Source: Thermoplasmatota archaeon
Lineage (GTDB): Archaea > Thermoplasmatota > Thermoplasmata > Thermoplasmatales > GCA-001856825
Assembly (NCBI GenBank): GCA_023381415.1
Contig: JAMCUN010000026.1
Location: 54,564 to 118,563, forward strand
Length of the DNA stretch: 64,000 nt
Direction: 5' to 3'
A program made the position numbers and the translations under genes. Below, one piece after another: positions 43,427 to 51,871 of the stretch. A model generated the notes under the pieces. That model saw nothing but the letters and a program-made list of their open reading frames with translations. It was not told the DNA's origin and did no database searches. Every line of letters begins with the position of its first letter. The stretch's first letter is position 1.

Positions 43427-44191
43427 ATGGAAGAAAAGAACAAAGTTGAAAAGATCATTGAGATTGGAAGCCTTAGGGTTGAGACAAAGAGCAAAGTGAT
43501 ACTTGACGGGGTAGACCTGAACATTTTCAAAAATAATGTAAACACTATAGTGGGCCCATCCGGAAGCGGAAAGAGCACTCTCCTGAAGGCACTCAACAGA
43601 TTGCTTGATCTTGACCAATCAATGCGTATTTCAGGGGATATTCTATTCGAAAAAAGAAACGTAAGGGACATAGACCCTGTTGAACTCAGGAGGCAGGTTG
43701 GCTTGGTCTTCCAGAAACCCAATCCTTTTCCAATGTCCGTCTACGACAATGTTGCTTTTGGATTGAGGGTTCAGGGAGTAAAGCTGAAAAAAGAGGATAT
43801 GGACAGACTGGTTAGCCAGGCCTTAGGTGACGCGGATCTATTCGAGGAACTAGGGGGCAATCTCAAACAGATGGGGACTTCCCTGTCAGGTGGGCAACAG
43901 CAGAGACTTTGTATAGCAAGGGCACTGGTTCTAGGTCCGAAGGTATTGATGTTTGATGAGCCAACGAGTGCGCTCGACCCAATTGCTAAGGGGAAGATTG
44001 TCGACCTTATAAGAGCACTGAAGCAGAAGTTCACAGTGGTGCTTGTAACTCACGACATGGGCCTCACCAGGAAGGTTTCTGACTATACCAACCTTATTTA
44101 TGAAGGAAAGTTCATCGCGAAAGGAACAGGTGCAGAATTCTTCGAGTCTGAGATGGAAGAGGTAAAAGAATTCCTAAGTGAGGCTGATTGA
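43427..44191 (+). CDS. pstB: Phosphate ABC transporter ATPase PstB
   Basis: The nucleotide-binding subunit. Walker A GPSGSGKST, Q-loop FQKPNPFPMSVYDNVAFG (a PstB hallmark), signature SLSGGQQQRLCIARAL, Walker B VLMFDEPTSALDP and H-loop VTHDMG are intact. Length 254. The ATG is set by a strong Shine-Dalgarno site. It ends pstSCAB; no phoU follows, so the usual partner regulator is missing or elsewhere. Confidence 0.96.
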   Translation: MEEKNKVEKIIEIGSLRVETKSKVILDGVDLNIFKNNVNTIVGPSGSGKSTLLKALNRLLDLDQSMRISGDILFEKRNVRDIDPVELRRQVGLVFQKPNPFPMSVYDNVAFGLRVQGVKLKKEDMDRLVSQALGDADLFEELGGNLKQMGTSLSGGQQQRLCIARALVLGPKVLMFDEPTSALDPIAKGKIVDLIRALKQKFTVVLVTHDMGLTRKVSDYTNLIYEGKFIAKGTGAEFFESEMEEVKEFLSEAD

Positions 44192-44247
44192 TTTCCGTTA
44201 TTTTATTACTTTTCATTCTAAGTTAGCCTGCTCATAATTTAGTCAAG

Positions 44248-45708
44248 CTAGTACGATTTAGCAAAATTTGCGATGTGTTTTGCTTCCCTTCCGCAGTAGA
44301 TGCACTTTTTCCCATTTGCATTTTCCTGCACGTTAGAGGGTAGGTTCGTTATCTTAGCGCCGGTTTCTTCCTTAACTTTTGATTCACACTCTTCTGAGCC
44401 ACACCAGGGCGACTGAACTATACCTGTGCCAGCCAGTTTTCTCAGCTCTTCGTAGCTTTCTACGACGTACGTATGAGACTCAAGGAACTTCAGGGCTTTG
44501 GCGTAAAGATTGGTGTGAATATTATCAAGGAGAGATGTGATTGAATCCCTGAGTTTGTCAAGCTTTACTACCTCCTTCTTTCCTGTGTCACGCCTTACCG
44601 TAGTTATTGATCCGGAATCCACTTCCCGCTGGCCTATCTCGATGCGTACTGGAATCCCCTTCATCTCCCACTCATTGTACTTCCATCCAGGGGAGTACTC
44701 TTCCCTGTCGTCCAGGTAGGTGCGGAAATCGTTCCTCAACTGTTCAAATACCTTCCTGGAATAGCCTATCACTTCTTCTTTCTTCGATTCGTTGTAAATC
44801 GGAACTATCACTATCTGTATCCTGGCCAGTTTAGGAGGCAGCACCAACCCCTTGTCATCCCCGTGCGTCAGCACCATCGCCCCCAGTTCTCTTGTACTTA
44901 TTGCATATGTGTTCTGATAAACATATTTCTTGTTCCCGTCTTTGTCCAGGAACTTTATATCAAACGCCTTTGCGAAGTTCTGCCCGTCACTGTGGTGATC
45001 TGGTCCCTGAAGCACCCATCCGTCCGGCATCAGGTGCTCTATGCTGTACGATGCTATGGCACCTGCAAACTTTTCACTATCTGTCTTCCTTCCCCTTATT
45101 CCTGGAAGGGCCAGATAATCACGAAGAATCCTTTCGTAAATATCCAGAATCACGTTTCTCTCTTGCTCCGCCTCCTCGAGCGTTGCAAATGCGCTGTGTC
45201 CCTCGTTCCACAGGAATTCTCTGCTTCTTAGGAGCGGAGTTGGATGCTTGAACTCCCATCGCACCACACTCGCCCATATATTGAACTTGATTGGAAGATC
45301 TCTCCATGAGCGGACCCATCTGGAGAAACTATCGTACATGATTGTTTCTGATGTTGGGCGGACAGCAAGACGCTCTGATAGCTCAGACTGACCTGCATGG
45401 GTTATCCACGCTACCTCAGGGGAGAAGCCTTTTACATGTTCGCTCTCCTTCATTAGGAATCGTTCAGGTATGAATAGTGGAAAGTAGACGTCCTGAACTC
45501 CAACCTCCTTGAATAGCTTGTCCGTTGCCTCTTTTATAGTATCCCAGGCGAAATATGAGTCCGGACGGTAAACCATCATGCCAGAAACAGCACTATAATC
45601 GACAAATTCCGAATTCACTATAACCTGAGTATACCATTCGGTAATGTTTTCGCTTTTCTTAGCCGTCAGTGAATACTTTTTTTGTTCGTTTTCCAAGGGA
45701 CCACCCAC
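44248..45708 (-). CDS. proS: Prolyl-tRNA synthetase (archaeal/eukaryotic type)
   Basis: Class II synthetase: motif 1 region YFAWDTIKEATDKLFKEVG, motif 2 VVRWEFKHPTPLLRSREFLWNE, and the anticodon-binding domain from about 300. The archaeal-type C-terminal zinc domain (CGSEECESKVK, then KKCIYCGRE) ends with the conserved tyrosine-terminated FAKSY. Length 486. Single gene, convergent with pstB. A tRNA-Pro(CGG) lies at 60787. Confidence 0.96.
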   Translation of the reverse strand: MGGPLENEQKKYSLTAKKSENITEWYTQVIVNSEFVDYSAVSGMMVYRPDSYFAWDTIKEATDKLFKEVGVQDVYFPLFIPERFLMKESEHVKGFSPEVAWITHAGQSELSERLAVRPTSETIMYDSFSRWVRSWRDLPIKFNIWASVVRWEFKHPTPLLRSREFLWNEGHSAFATLEEAEQERNVILDIYERILRDYLALPGIRGRKTDSEKFAGAIASYSIEHLMPDGWVLQGPDHHSDGQNFAKAFDIKFLDKDGNKKYVYQNTYAISTRELGAMVLTHGDDKGLVLPPKLARIQIVIVPIYNESKKEEVIGYSRKVFEQLRNDFRTYLDDREEYSPGWKYNEWEMKGIPVRIEIGQREVDSGSITTVRRDTGKKEVVKLDKLRDSITSLLDNIHTNLYAKALKFLESHTYVVESYEELRKLAGTGIVQSPWCGSEECESKVKEETGAKITNLPSNVQENANGKKCIYCGREAKHIANFAKSY

Positions 45709-45799
45709 TTTTCTTACCTGAGGAAGTTATTGATAAAGAGTATTATGTTTTTCCTTTATTTTTGTGATGCAAGCGAAATACTTCCACTAGTTGTCGACC

Positions 45800-46033
45800 T
45801 CAGCTAACCTGGGATTCCTCTTCTTTTATCCTGTAATGGGAGAGTACTATACCGAGTATTCCAAATAATATCAATATCACGGAAACTGAATACAGCCCTA
45901 TGTCGTTCCAGTCCCCGTATGCTATAGACCAGCCTACGTAGAATGCTACAGACCCCAGCAACAGGACGAACGACAGATACTGGATTACGTAGTTTCCAGA
46001 GAATTTCATTTGAGGGGTATAATGAACTTCCAT
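45800..46033 (-). CDS. Small two-helix membrane protein
   Basis: A 77-residue protein with hydrophobic segments at about 18-36 and 48-65 and charged ends (HYRIKEEESQVS). No family recognised. It precedes another small membrane protein on the same strand but is separated from it by 42 nt of transcript start region, so a shared operon is possible. Role unknown. Confidence 0.6.
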   Translation of the reverse strand: MEVHYTPQMKFSGNYVIQYLSFVLLLGSVAFYVGWSIAYGDWNDIGLYSVSVILILFGILGIVLSHYRIKEEESQVS

Positions 46034-46075
46034 AAATTAATTTGTGCGTTCACTTCCTAACCTTACTTGAAGGGT

Positions 46076-46531
46076 TCATATCCTCGCAGCATCATCCTCC
46101 CCCCTCATTGAACCGATGTAGTATAATGCCAATGCATAGGCCACGATGGACGAAACAGCGCTCATCGCCATGCCTATTGAGTTCCCAAAGAACTGATTCG
46201 ATAGGAGAAATGATATCCCGTTATATATTGCCCCGACAATAGCCGCCAATCCTATTATACCCAGTACTATCAATGGTCTTGATTTGAGCTTAAGGGACAA
46301 AATCAAGAATCTTACCGAAACTGCCAGAATGACTACTGCTACTATCATGTGGAAAAGAACTTGCCAGTAATGAGCTGCAAAGTAGGTAAGAGCAGATATT
46401 CCGCCGAAGCTGAGCGAGGGGAGTGTCACCTCAAGATTTATAGTCATCCCCAACCAGAACTGGATCAGTATCAGGCCGAGAAAGACTAGGACATGAGTCC
46501 TGATCGACCTAACAGTCCTCAACCTATCCAC
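46076..46531 (-). CDS. Integral membrane protein, four helices
   Basis: A 151-residue protein with four hydrophobic segments (about 13-32, 58-78, 84-105 and 120-142). It has no soluble domain or recognisable catalytic motif. The N-terminal MDRLRTVRSIRTH is basic, so the N-terminus is probably cytoplasmic. I do not recognise the family. It is transcribed in line with the 45800-46033 membrane protein. Confidence 0.6.
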   Translation of the reverse strand: MDRLRTVRSIRTHVLVFLGLILIQFWLGMTINLEVTLPSLSFGGISALTYFAAHYWQVLFHMIVAVVILAVSVRFLILSLKLKSRPLIVLGIIGLAAIVGAIYNGISFLLSNQFFGNSIGMAMSAVSSIVAYALALYYIGSMRGEDDAARI

Positions 46532-46595
46532 TAAATTTCACCTGAATAACCCACACTTACGACGATAAATAGTCTTCGAGAATCGTCTCTCGCTC

Positions 46596-46943
46596 CTATC
46601 TCTGATATATCCCAACCTCGTTCCCGTCCGGGTCCTCTACAGAAGCTAGCCACCCCCTTGAAAACCGTTCCGGAGGTTTAATTATTTTCACCCCTGTCCT
46701 CCTCAATCTTGCGATCTCGTCGTCTATATCTAGCGTGAGAAAACAGATGCTTATGGGTCCTCCTTTCCTGCCTTCATACCCGCCGTGGATTGAGAATTCG
46801 ATGCCTCCGACGTTGAACGACACGAACTGGCCCGCCATATCTTCCCTGTGTGTTTCTATCAGACCTAGTTTCTCTTTGTAGAAAGACACACAATCATCGA
46901 ATCTGCTCACACCCAGAATCACTGGATCAATCTTGTCGATCAT
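46596..46943 (-). CDS. VOC-superfamily (glyoxalase/bleomycin-resistance-like) protein
   Basis: A 115-residue single VOC module with the two beta-alpha-beta-beta-beta repeats: DPVILGVSRFDDCVSFYKEKLG at the start and GWLASVEDPDGNEVGIYQR at the end, typical of glyoxalase-like metal enzymes. It may act on dicarbonyls or aromatic compounds; the metal ligands are not all obvious. It is not linked to an operon. Substrate unknown. Confidence 0.85.
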   Translation of the reverse strand: MIDKIDPVILGVSRFDDCVSFYKEKLGLIETHREDMAGQFVSFNVGGIEFSIHGGYEGRKGGPISICFLTLDIDDEIARLRRTGVKIIKPPERFSRGWLASVEDPDGNEVGIYQR

Positions 46944-47072
46944 TGATTCTTCTAGGCAGATTAGCTTTTAAATTTATCCTAATGATAATAATTAATTAAC
47001 TCCATTTCCTTGACTAATTCTCCCCGAGAAGAGGATTATGTGTGAATGTCCTGATTTTTGTCTTGACCGATG

Positions 47073-47459
47073 TCACCCTATTATCGTATTTATGTTCTTT
47101 ATAATCCCCTTTTCAACGTGTTCCGTCCACAACATCTCCGGTATATCCACCACAAGGAACAACTCAGACAGCAACAGAGCCTCTACGGCCATCACTGCCA
47201 GATTCTGAATGAACTTTCCAATACCTATAGTCACCTTGAAATCATTCGGGTTCCCCTCTATCTTAATAGTGAACGCCCTGTCTGCTGTTATTATATCCCT
47301 CAGGATTCCTGCCTTCCTTGCCTGTATCACGCTCCCGTCCGGTAACTGCTTGGATTGGACCGTGTACTTCTCATTCTGAAGCTGTTGAACAATCTGCTGA
47401 GTGACGTAATTCAGGTCGGCGTTCTTGTTCTGGTATCTTAGCGTCTTCTGGAAAACCAT
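47073..47459 (-). CDS. Hypothetical protein with one membrane-like segment
   Basis: A 128-residue protein. Residues 1-90 look soluble and mixed alpha/beta (NYVTQQIVQQLQNE, IQARKAGILRDII, FKVTIGIGKFI), followed by a hydrophobic stretch around 86-106 (FIQNLAVMAVEALLLSELFLVV). I do not recognise the family, though the arrangement resembles small archaeal proteins of unknown function. Its single start is ATG. It lies opposite to the ThrRS-like editing domain with 163 nt between starts. Confidence 0.6.
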   Translation of the reverse strand: MVFQKTLRYQNKNADLNYVTQQIVQQLQNEKYTVQSKQLPDGSVIQARKAGILRDIITADRAFTIKIEGNPNDFKVTIGIGKFIQNLAVMAVEALLLSELFLVVDIPEMLWTEHVEKGIIKNINTIIG

Positions 47460-47622
47460 TTTAATCGCCCTCCTTGATTGGAAATACGTTACATAACCTT
47501 TTGCTTCATGTTTTTACGGATGACAGCCCTGCTCCCCGTGTTATGAAAATACTTTTCTAGTCATATTTCTATGATAATCAGTTTCACGTAATGGATAAGT
47601 ACGATTTAGGGTTAAGTCTATT

Positions 47623-48036
47623 GTGAGATTCCTGGCATGGCACCTTGAGAGTTTTAGGGCAACTCCTACTGAGAAAGGACGTTCAAAGATTGTTGAAGAG
47701 GCAAGTACTGTTGAAGCAGAGAATTCGCTACTCGTGTTCGCTAATTTTGAAAGGAGTGACGAGGCAAATCAGGGAGAGACCGTATCTAAGGCTACTAATG
47801 AGATAGTATCTGTCTGTCGCAACCTCAAGATTGGGACGGTAATACTGGATCCGTTTGCACACCTATTCGCGGAACCTTCAACGCCTGAATCCGCTGTATC
47901 AATGCTGAAGTCCCTGGAAGCATCCCTCAGAGGGAACAATCTGCAGGTGAAGAGACTAGCATTCGGTATGTTCTACGAGCTTGAGATCAAAGCAAAGGGA
48001 CACCGCTACTCGAGGATCGCAAGAAGAATTGAGTGA
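47623..48036 (+). CDS. Stand-alone archaeal ThrRS-type editing domain
   Basis: The 137-residue protein aligns with the N-terminal editing domain of archaeal threonyl-tRNA synthetase (tRNA-Thr_ED, D-aminoacyl-tRNA-deacylase fold): MRFLAWHLESF, then LDPFAHLFAEPSTPESA with H80, LQVKRLAFGMFYELEIKAKGH with K123/K125 and H127. It lacks the catalytic and anticodon-binding domains. Such a protein could remove serine from Ser-tRNA-Thr in trans. It starts with GTG and has no partner gene nearby. Length and ends match a discrete domain rather than a broken ThrRS. Confidence 0.85.
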   Translation: MRFLAWHLESFRATPTEKGRSKIVEEASTVEAENSLLVFANFERSDEANQGETVSKATNEIVSVCRNLKIGTVILDPFAHLFAEPSTPESAVSMLKSLEASLRGNNLQVKRLAFGMFYELEIKAKGHRYSRIARRIE

Positions 48037-48142
48037 AAACTAGTTCCCTTCTCCGTCGTCCGCTTTCCGCACTCTCCGTGATCAGCGTTTATTTGCTAAG
48101 TCCCATAAGGTTGGCGTCTTTTTGGCACAGGCGCTGAGAATG

Positions 48143-48538
48143 TCACTTCATCTTCATTTCGAGCTTGCTTTCCTTTATTCTGGTATTGAAGTTCTTTATT
48201 TTGTCTGCAAGGTCTTCGTCAACGAAATGTTCGAAGAAGCAGGCTTTCTCTTTCGCCATTTTGTCGTCGCATCCTATGAGTTTCAGTAGCTCGTAGATGG
48301 AGCTTTCTTTGTTGTTCAAACTCTGGATGACCTTGTTCCCTTTCTCCGAAATTGTCATCCCCCTGTACTTCTGGTAATTTATGAGCCCGTCTTCAGACAG
48401 CTTGGTGAGCATTTGCGAAACAGATGCCGGTGTAACCTTCAGATGACGTGCAATCTCAAGAGGTCGTGCATAACCCTGTTCTCTTATGAAGTAGTCAATG
48501 GATTCGAGGTATTTTTCTCTGTCCTCGTTAGTTTTCAT
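48143..48538 (-). CDS. DtxR/MntR-family metal-dependent repressor
   Basis: A 131-residue regulator: N-terminal winged helix (EDREKYLESIDYFIREQGYARPLEIARHLKV with LTKLSEDGLINYQKYRG) followed by a dimerisation/metal domain (CFFEHFVDEDLADKI, with Cys, Glu and His as candidate metal ligands). It lacks the SH3-like third domain, as in MntR. It likely senses iron or manganese. AT-rich sequence ahead of its ATG holds overlapping palindromes such as taattaatta that may be autoregulatory. It is a candidate regulator of the importer at 18558-21371. Confidence 0.85.
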   Translation of the reverse strand: MKTNEDREKYLESIDYFIREQGYARPLEIARHLKVTPASVSQMLTKLSEDGLINYQKYRGMTISEKGNKVIQSLNNKESSIYELLKLIGCDDKMAKEKACFFEHFVDEDLADKIKNFNTRIKESKLEMKMK

Positions 48539-48678
48539 ATCACCTAATTAATTACATTATAGTATATCTTATATCGTGCACCTACTTGCGCAATAATTTA
48601 TGTCTTACTAATAATAAAAATGGACCGACCCCCTATGGGATAGAATACGGACTTCAAAGGTCGCTTGAAAGTCGGAAA

Positions 48679-48751
48679 TGGGCCCGGCCGGATTCGAACC
48701 GGCGGTCTCCGCCTTGTAAGGGCGACGTCATAGCCGCTAGACCACGAGCCC
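48679..48751 (-). tRNA. tRNA-Val (TAC)
   Basis: On the minus strand: acceptor gggctcg/cgggccc, D-arm gtctagcggctatgac, anticodon stem tcgcc/ggcgg around cttacaa (anticodon TAC), T-arm gccgg-ttcgaat-ccggc, discriminator A. 73 nt, no intron, no encoded CCA. Confidence 0.96.
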
Positions 48752-48803
48752 TCATTCTGAAGTTGTGAAGTATAATTAATGTTAACTATTTTCCTCCTTC
48801 ACA

Positions 48804-50129
48804 TTACAGGATAGGCAGGAGGTTGTTGATTTCCCAATCTGTCACGTAAGAGCGGAATTCATCCCATTCCTTCTGCTTGATGTAGAGGAAATTGTTGTAT
48901 ATGTGCTCCCCGAGCACCCCCTTCATGAACTCACTGTTGCGCAGATGGTGAAGTGCCTCCCCCAATGATTCTGGAAGGGACCCTATTCCCATTGAATCCC
49001 TCTGCTTCTGGGAGATGTGGAATATATCGAGTTCAGTAGGCTCCGGGCACTCCTTCTTCTTTTCTATCCCGTCCAAACCTGCAGCCAGGATTGTCGCAAA
49101 CTGAAGATAAGGGTTTCCAGCTGAATCTGGAGCCCTGAACTCGAAGCGCTTCTTTATATTGTCACCTGCAGGGAGCCTGATCAGTGCAGATCTGTTCTTT
49201 GTCCCCCAAGCTATGTAAACGGGAGCTTCGTAACCGGGGACAAGCCTTTTGTAGGAGTTAACCCAAGATGCAAAAATGGGGGAAAGTTCCACTGCATGGG
49301 ACAAGACCCCCGCCAGATAGTGATACGCCGTTTCAGAGAGACCGTTCTTATCTTTCTCATCCCAGAAGAAATTCTTGTCCTCCGAAGGAGTCATCAGGCT
49401 CTGGTGAATGTGCATCCCCGTCCCGTTTATGCCGTGGAATGGCTTTGGCATGAATGTAGCATAGAGGCCAAATTTGGCCGCAACAGTCTTTATCGCTGTC
49501 CTCATCGTTATTATTCTGTCAGCCATGAACAAGGCAGGGGCGTACCTCAGGTCTATCTCATGTTGGCCCGGAGAAACTTCGTGATGAGCCGCTTCCGGCA
49601 TGTATCCCAGGATATCCAGGTAGTTCAGTATCTCCTTCTTAACGATCTCCCCCTTATCAAGAGGACCAAAGGTGAAGTATCCTCCTGTATCGTGTGGTAC
49701 ATACTTTCCGTCCCTCTGTTCAAGAAGGAAAAATTCAAACTCCGGTCCGACAAAGAACTCCATCCCCTTCTTCTCGATTCTCTGAAGTTGCTTCTGGAGG
49801 ATGTATCTTGGGTCTCCCATGAATGGGGTCCCATCAGGCTTCATTATCGAGCAGACGAATCTTGCTGCCTTTCCTCCATCAACAGCCCATGGTAGAATCT
49901 CGAAAGAAGAATAATCTGGGAAAGCCCTCATGTCGCTTTCTTCGATTGTTGCATAGCCTAGTATTGAAGAACCGTCAAAGAGCACGCCTTCCTCTAGTAT
50001 CTTTTCAAGCCTGTTTCTCGGGAGCATGACGGATTTCGGGGTCCCCCTTATGTCCGTGAATTGGAAGTAGAAATACCTAAGGTCTTTCTGGTCAGAAATC
50101 TTCACAATCTCTTTTGCCTCGTAAGCCAT
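48804..50129 (-). CDS. glnA: Glutamine synthetase, type I
   Basis: It condenses ammonia and glutamate with ATP. Conserved blocks: VLFDGSSILGYATIEESDM (latch/N-terminal), FFVGPEFEFFLLE (metal Glu), PKPFHGINGTGMHIHQSL (metal His), and NSYKRLVPGYEAPVYIAW plus NRSALIRLP. Length 441, GSI-alpha like. The C-terminal adenylylation-site tyrosine segment of GSI-beta is not evident. Single gene, upstream of tRNA-Val on the same strand and divergent from the quinone reductase. Confidence 0.96.
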   Translation of the reverse strand: MAYEAKEIVKISDQKDLRYFYFQFTDIRGTPKSVMLPRNRLEKILEEGVLFDGSSILGYATIEESDMRAFPDYSSFEILPWAVDGGKAARFVCSIMKPDGTPFMGDPRYILQKQLQRIEKKGMEFFVGPEFEFFLLEQRDGKYVPHDTGGYFTFGPLDKGEIVKKEILNYLDILGYMPEAAHHEVSPGQHEIDLRYAPALFMADRIITMRTAIKTVAAKFGLYATFMPKPFHGINGTGMHIHQSLMTPSEDKNFFWDEKDKNGLSETAYHYLAGVLSHAVELSPIFASWVNSYKRLVPGYEAPVYIAWGTKNRSALIRLPAGDNIKKRFEFRAPDSAGNPYLQFATILAAGLDGIEKKKECPEPTELDIFHISQKQRDSMGIGSLPESLGEALHHLRNSEFMKGVLGEHIYNNFLYIKQKEWDEFRSYVTDWEINNLLPIL

Positions 50130-50290
50130 GAAAAGCCAATGCCTTCACGATTTAAGTTTTTGCTAAACCATCCCCATACAATCACCTGACGTTCAACAAC
50201 AATAAGCGATGTCCTCCCCTACCCGATGTAAATTCTTAGCACATCAATCATTACGCGAAGAACTAATAAACCATATTTGCATAAAATCCC

Positions 50291-51250
50291 GTGAAAGCTG
50301 TAGTCAACAGGCAACCAGGAGGATTGGAGAACACCAGATTTGAGGATGTAGAGAAACCAAAGGGAAAGGTTATGGTCAGGGTTACTTTCGCGGGACTTAA
50401 CCCTGTGGACATAAATGTAATCCTTGGGAAGGTCAATTACAACATTTCCCCCTACCCACATATTCCTGGAGCGGAATTTGTCGGAGTCGTTGATGACCCG
50501 GGTTCATCTAGGAAGTTCAGGAAGGGGGACAGGGTACTTGTCTACCCCAGGGTTTATGATGGTACATGTGAGCGATGCGTGTCAGGAAGGGAGGAGCTCT
50601 GCAGGAATGGAGGAGTTACTGGCGTTGCCTCTAACGGTGGTTTTTCTGAATTCTATGGAACTGACGATTCTCACCTCGAGATGATCCCTGATGCCATGAG
50701 CTTTGAAGATGCTGTCTCCATTCCAGTCGGCGGTCTTACTGCATACCACGCTATCAACAGGGCCGGCCTGGCGAAGGGAGAGAAGTTTCTGGTAGTGGGA
50801 GCGTCTGGGAATACAGGATGGCATTCATTGCTCCTTGGAAAGCTGAAGGGTGCCGAGGCATTTTACGTATCAAGGAAGAAGTGGGTGGCAGAATCCGGAG
50901 CAAGAGAGTGGAATAAGGAGAAGGTTGACGTGATTGTTAATTCACTCGGCTCCGAGGTATGGGAACCCTACATCGATTATCTTGACACAGGTGGAAGGGT
51001 TGTCACCTTTGGCACCCTGACAGGAAGGGAAGCAAGACTTAACATCGCAAGCCTTTACACTGGGGAGCGATCAATAATCGGCTCTACATCCGGGACGAGG
51101 AAAGAGTTCAGCGAGCTGATAAGGATCGTTTCTGAAAACGGACTCAAGAGCAGACTTTGGAAGATATTCGATCTGAGCGACTACAGGAAGGCAATTGAAG
51201 AATATGAAAGGAGAGACGGAAGGATTATCCTTAGGGTCTCTGACGTTTGA
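50291..51250 (+). CDS. MDR-superfamily oxidoreductase (quinone-reductase/alcohol-dehydrogenase-like)
   Basis: A 319-residue medium-chain dehydrogenase with the nucleotide-binding loop FLVVGASGNTGWHS. A structural-zinc-like loop C93xxC96...C104 is present, but the first ligand is Asp90 rather than Cys. Catalytic-zinc residues of alcohol dehydrogenases are not retained (AGLNPVDINVILG and PGAEFVGVV are the quinone-reductase form), so it more likely reduces quinones, enals or similar substrates with NAD(P)H. A GTG start overlaps no neighbour. Substrate unknown. Confidence 0.85.
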   Translation: MKAVVNRQPGGLENTRFEDVEKPKGKVMVRVTFAGLNPVDINVILGKVNYNISPYPHIPGAEFVGVVDDPGSSRKFRKGDRVLVYPRVYDGTCERCVSGREELCRNGGVTGVASNGGFSEFYGTDDSHLEMIPDAMSFEDAVSIPVGGLTAYHAINRAGLAKGEKFLVVGASGNTGWHSLLLGKLKGAEAFYVSRKKWVAESGAREWNKEKVDVIVNSLGSEVWEPYIDYLDTGGRVVTFGTLTGREARLNIASLYTGERSIIGSTSGTRKEFSELIRIVSENGLKSRLWKIFDLSDYRKAIEEYERRDGRIILRVSDV

Positions 51251-51265
51251 TCCCTGGGTCACATC

Positions 51266-51871
51266 TTAAATAATCATCTTGGCATCTATTATGAGGTAGC
51301 CGTCCTCGTAGAGAAATACTGGATTGAAATCGACCTGAGAGTAATCCGTACTGTTCGCAAACTTCGACACTTCCAGCAGCAGCTCCACAATGACCTCTTT
51401 ATTGACCTTCAATCCCCTGTATCCATCGAATATCCTACCGAATTTCAGTTCCGAGAGGATGTCCTCTGCGTCATACCTGTCTATAGGAACTTTCTTGAAA
51501 GTCACGTCCCTGAATAATTCTGAATAGAACCCTCCTATCCCAAATAACAGCAGCTTTCCAAAATTCTTGTCATTGATCAAACCTATGATTATTTCGACCC
51601 CCTTCCTGGCCATCTCTTCAGCATAAAGCGTCTCCCCCGGGAACTTGCTTCTCATAGATTTGAACACTTCCTTGAAATTATCCATAGTCCTAATATCCTG
51701 TACCACCGCACCGATCTCTGTTTTATGGGTAATCTTATCCGAACTTACCTTGATTACCGCAGGAAATTCTCCTTTGTAGTCTTCTGGGTTCTCGATCAAG
51801 AATCTTCTAGGCTGCCTGAAGTCCAACCTGTCCAGCATTGACTTGAATTCAAGCTCTGGAATCACTGCCAT
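51266..51871 (-). CDS. Acyl-CoA synthetase (ADP-forming), beta subunit
   Basis: The beta subunit holds the ATP-grasp domain of ADP-forming acetyl-CoA synthetase, which makes ATP from acyl-CoA. FPAVIKVSSDKITHKTEIGAVV, GVEIIIGLINDKNFG, and FGIGGFYSELFRDVTF are ATP-grasp features, with the His-kinase-like phosphohistidine on the partner subunit. The frame reaches 51913, but the family N-terminus MAVIPELEFKSML starts at 51871, overlapping the alpha subunit by about 23 nt. About 201 residues. Substrate preference is not determined. Confidence 0.9.
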   Translation of the reverse strand: MAVIPELEFKSMLDRLDFRQPRRFLIENPEDYKGEFPAVIKVSSDKITHKTEIGAVVQDIRTMDNFKEVFKSMRSKFPGETLYAEEMARKGVEIIIGLINDKNFGKLLLFGIGGFYSELFRDVTFKKVPIDRYDAEDILSELKFGRIFDGYRGLKVNKEVIVELLLEVSKFANSTDYSQVDFNPVFLYEDGYLIIDAKMII

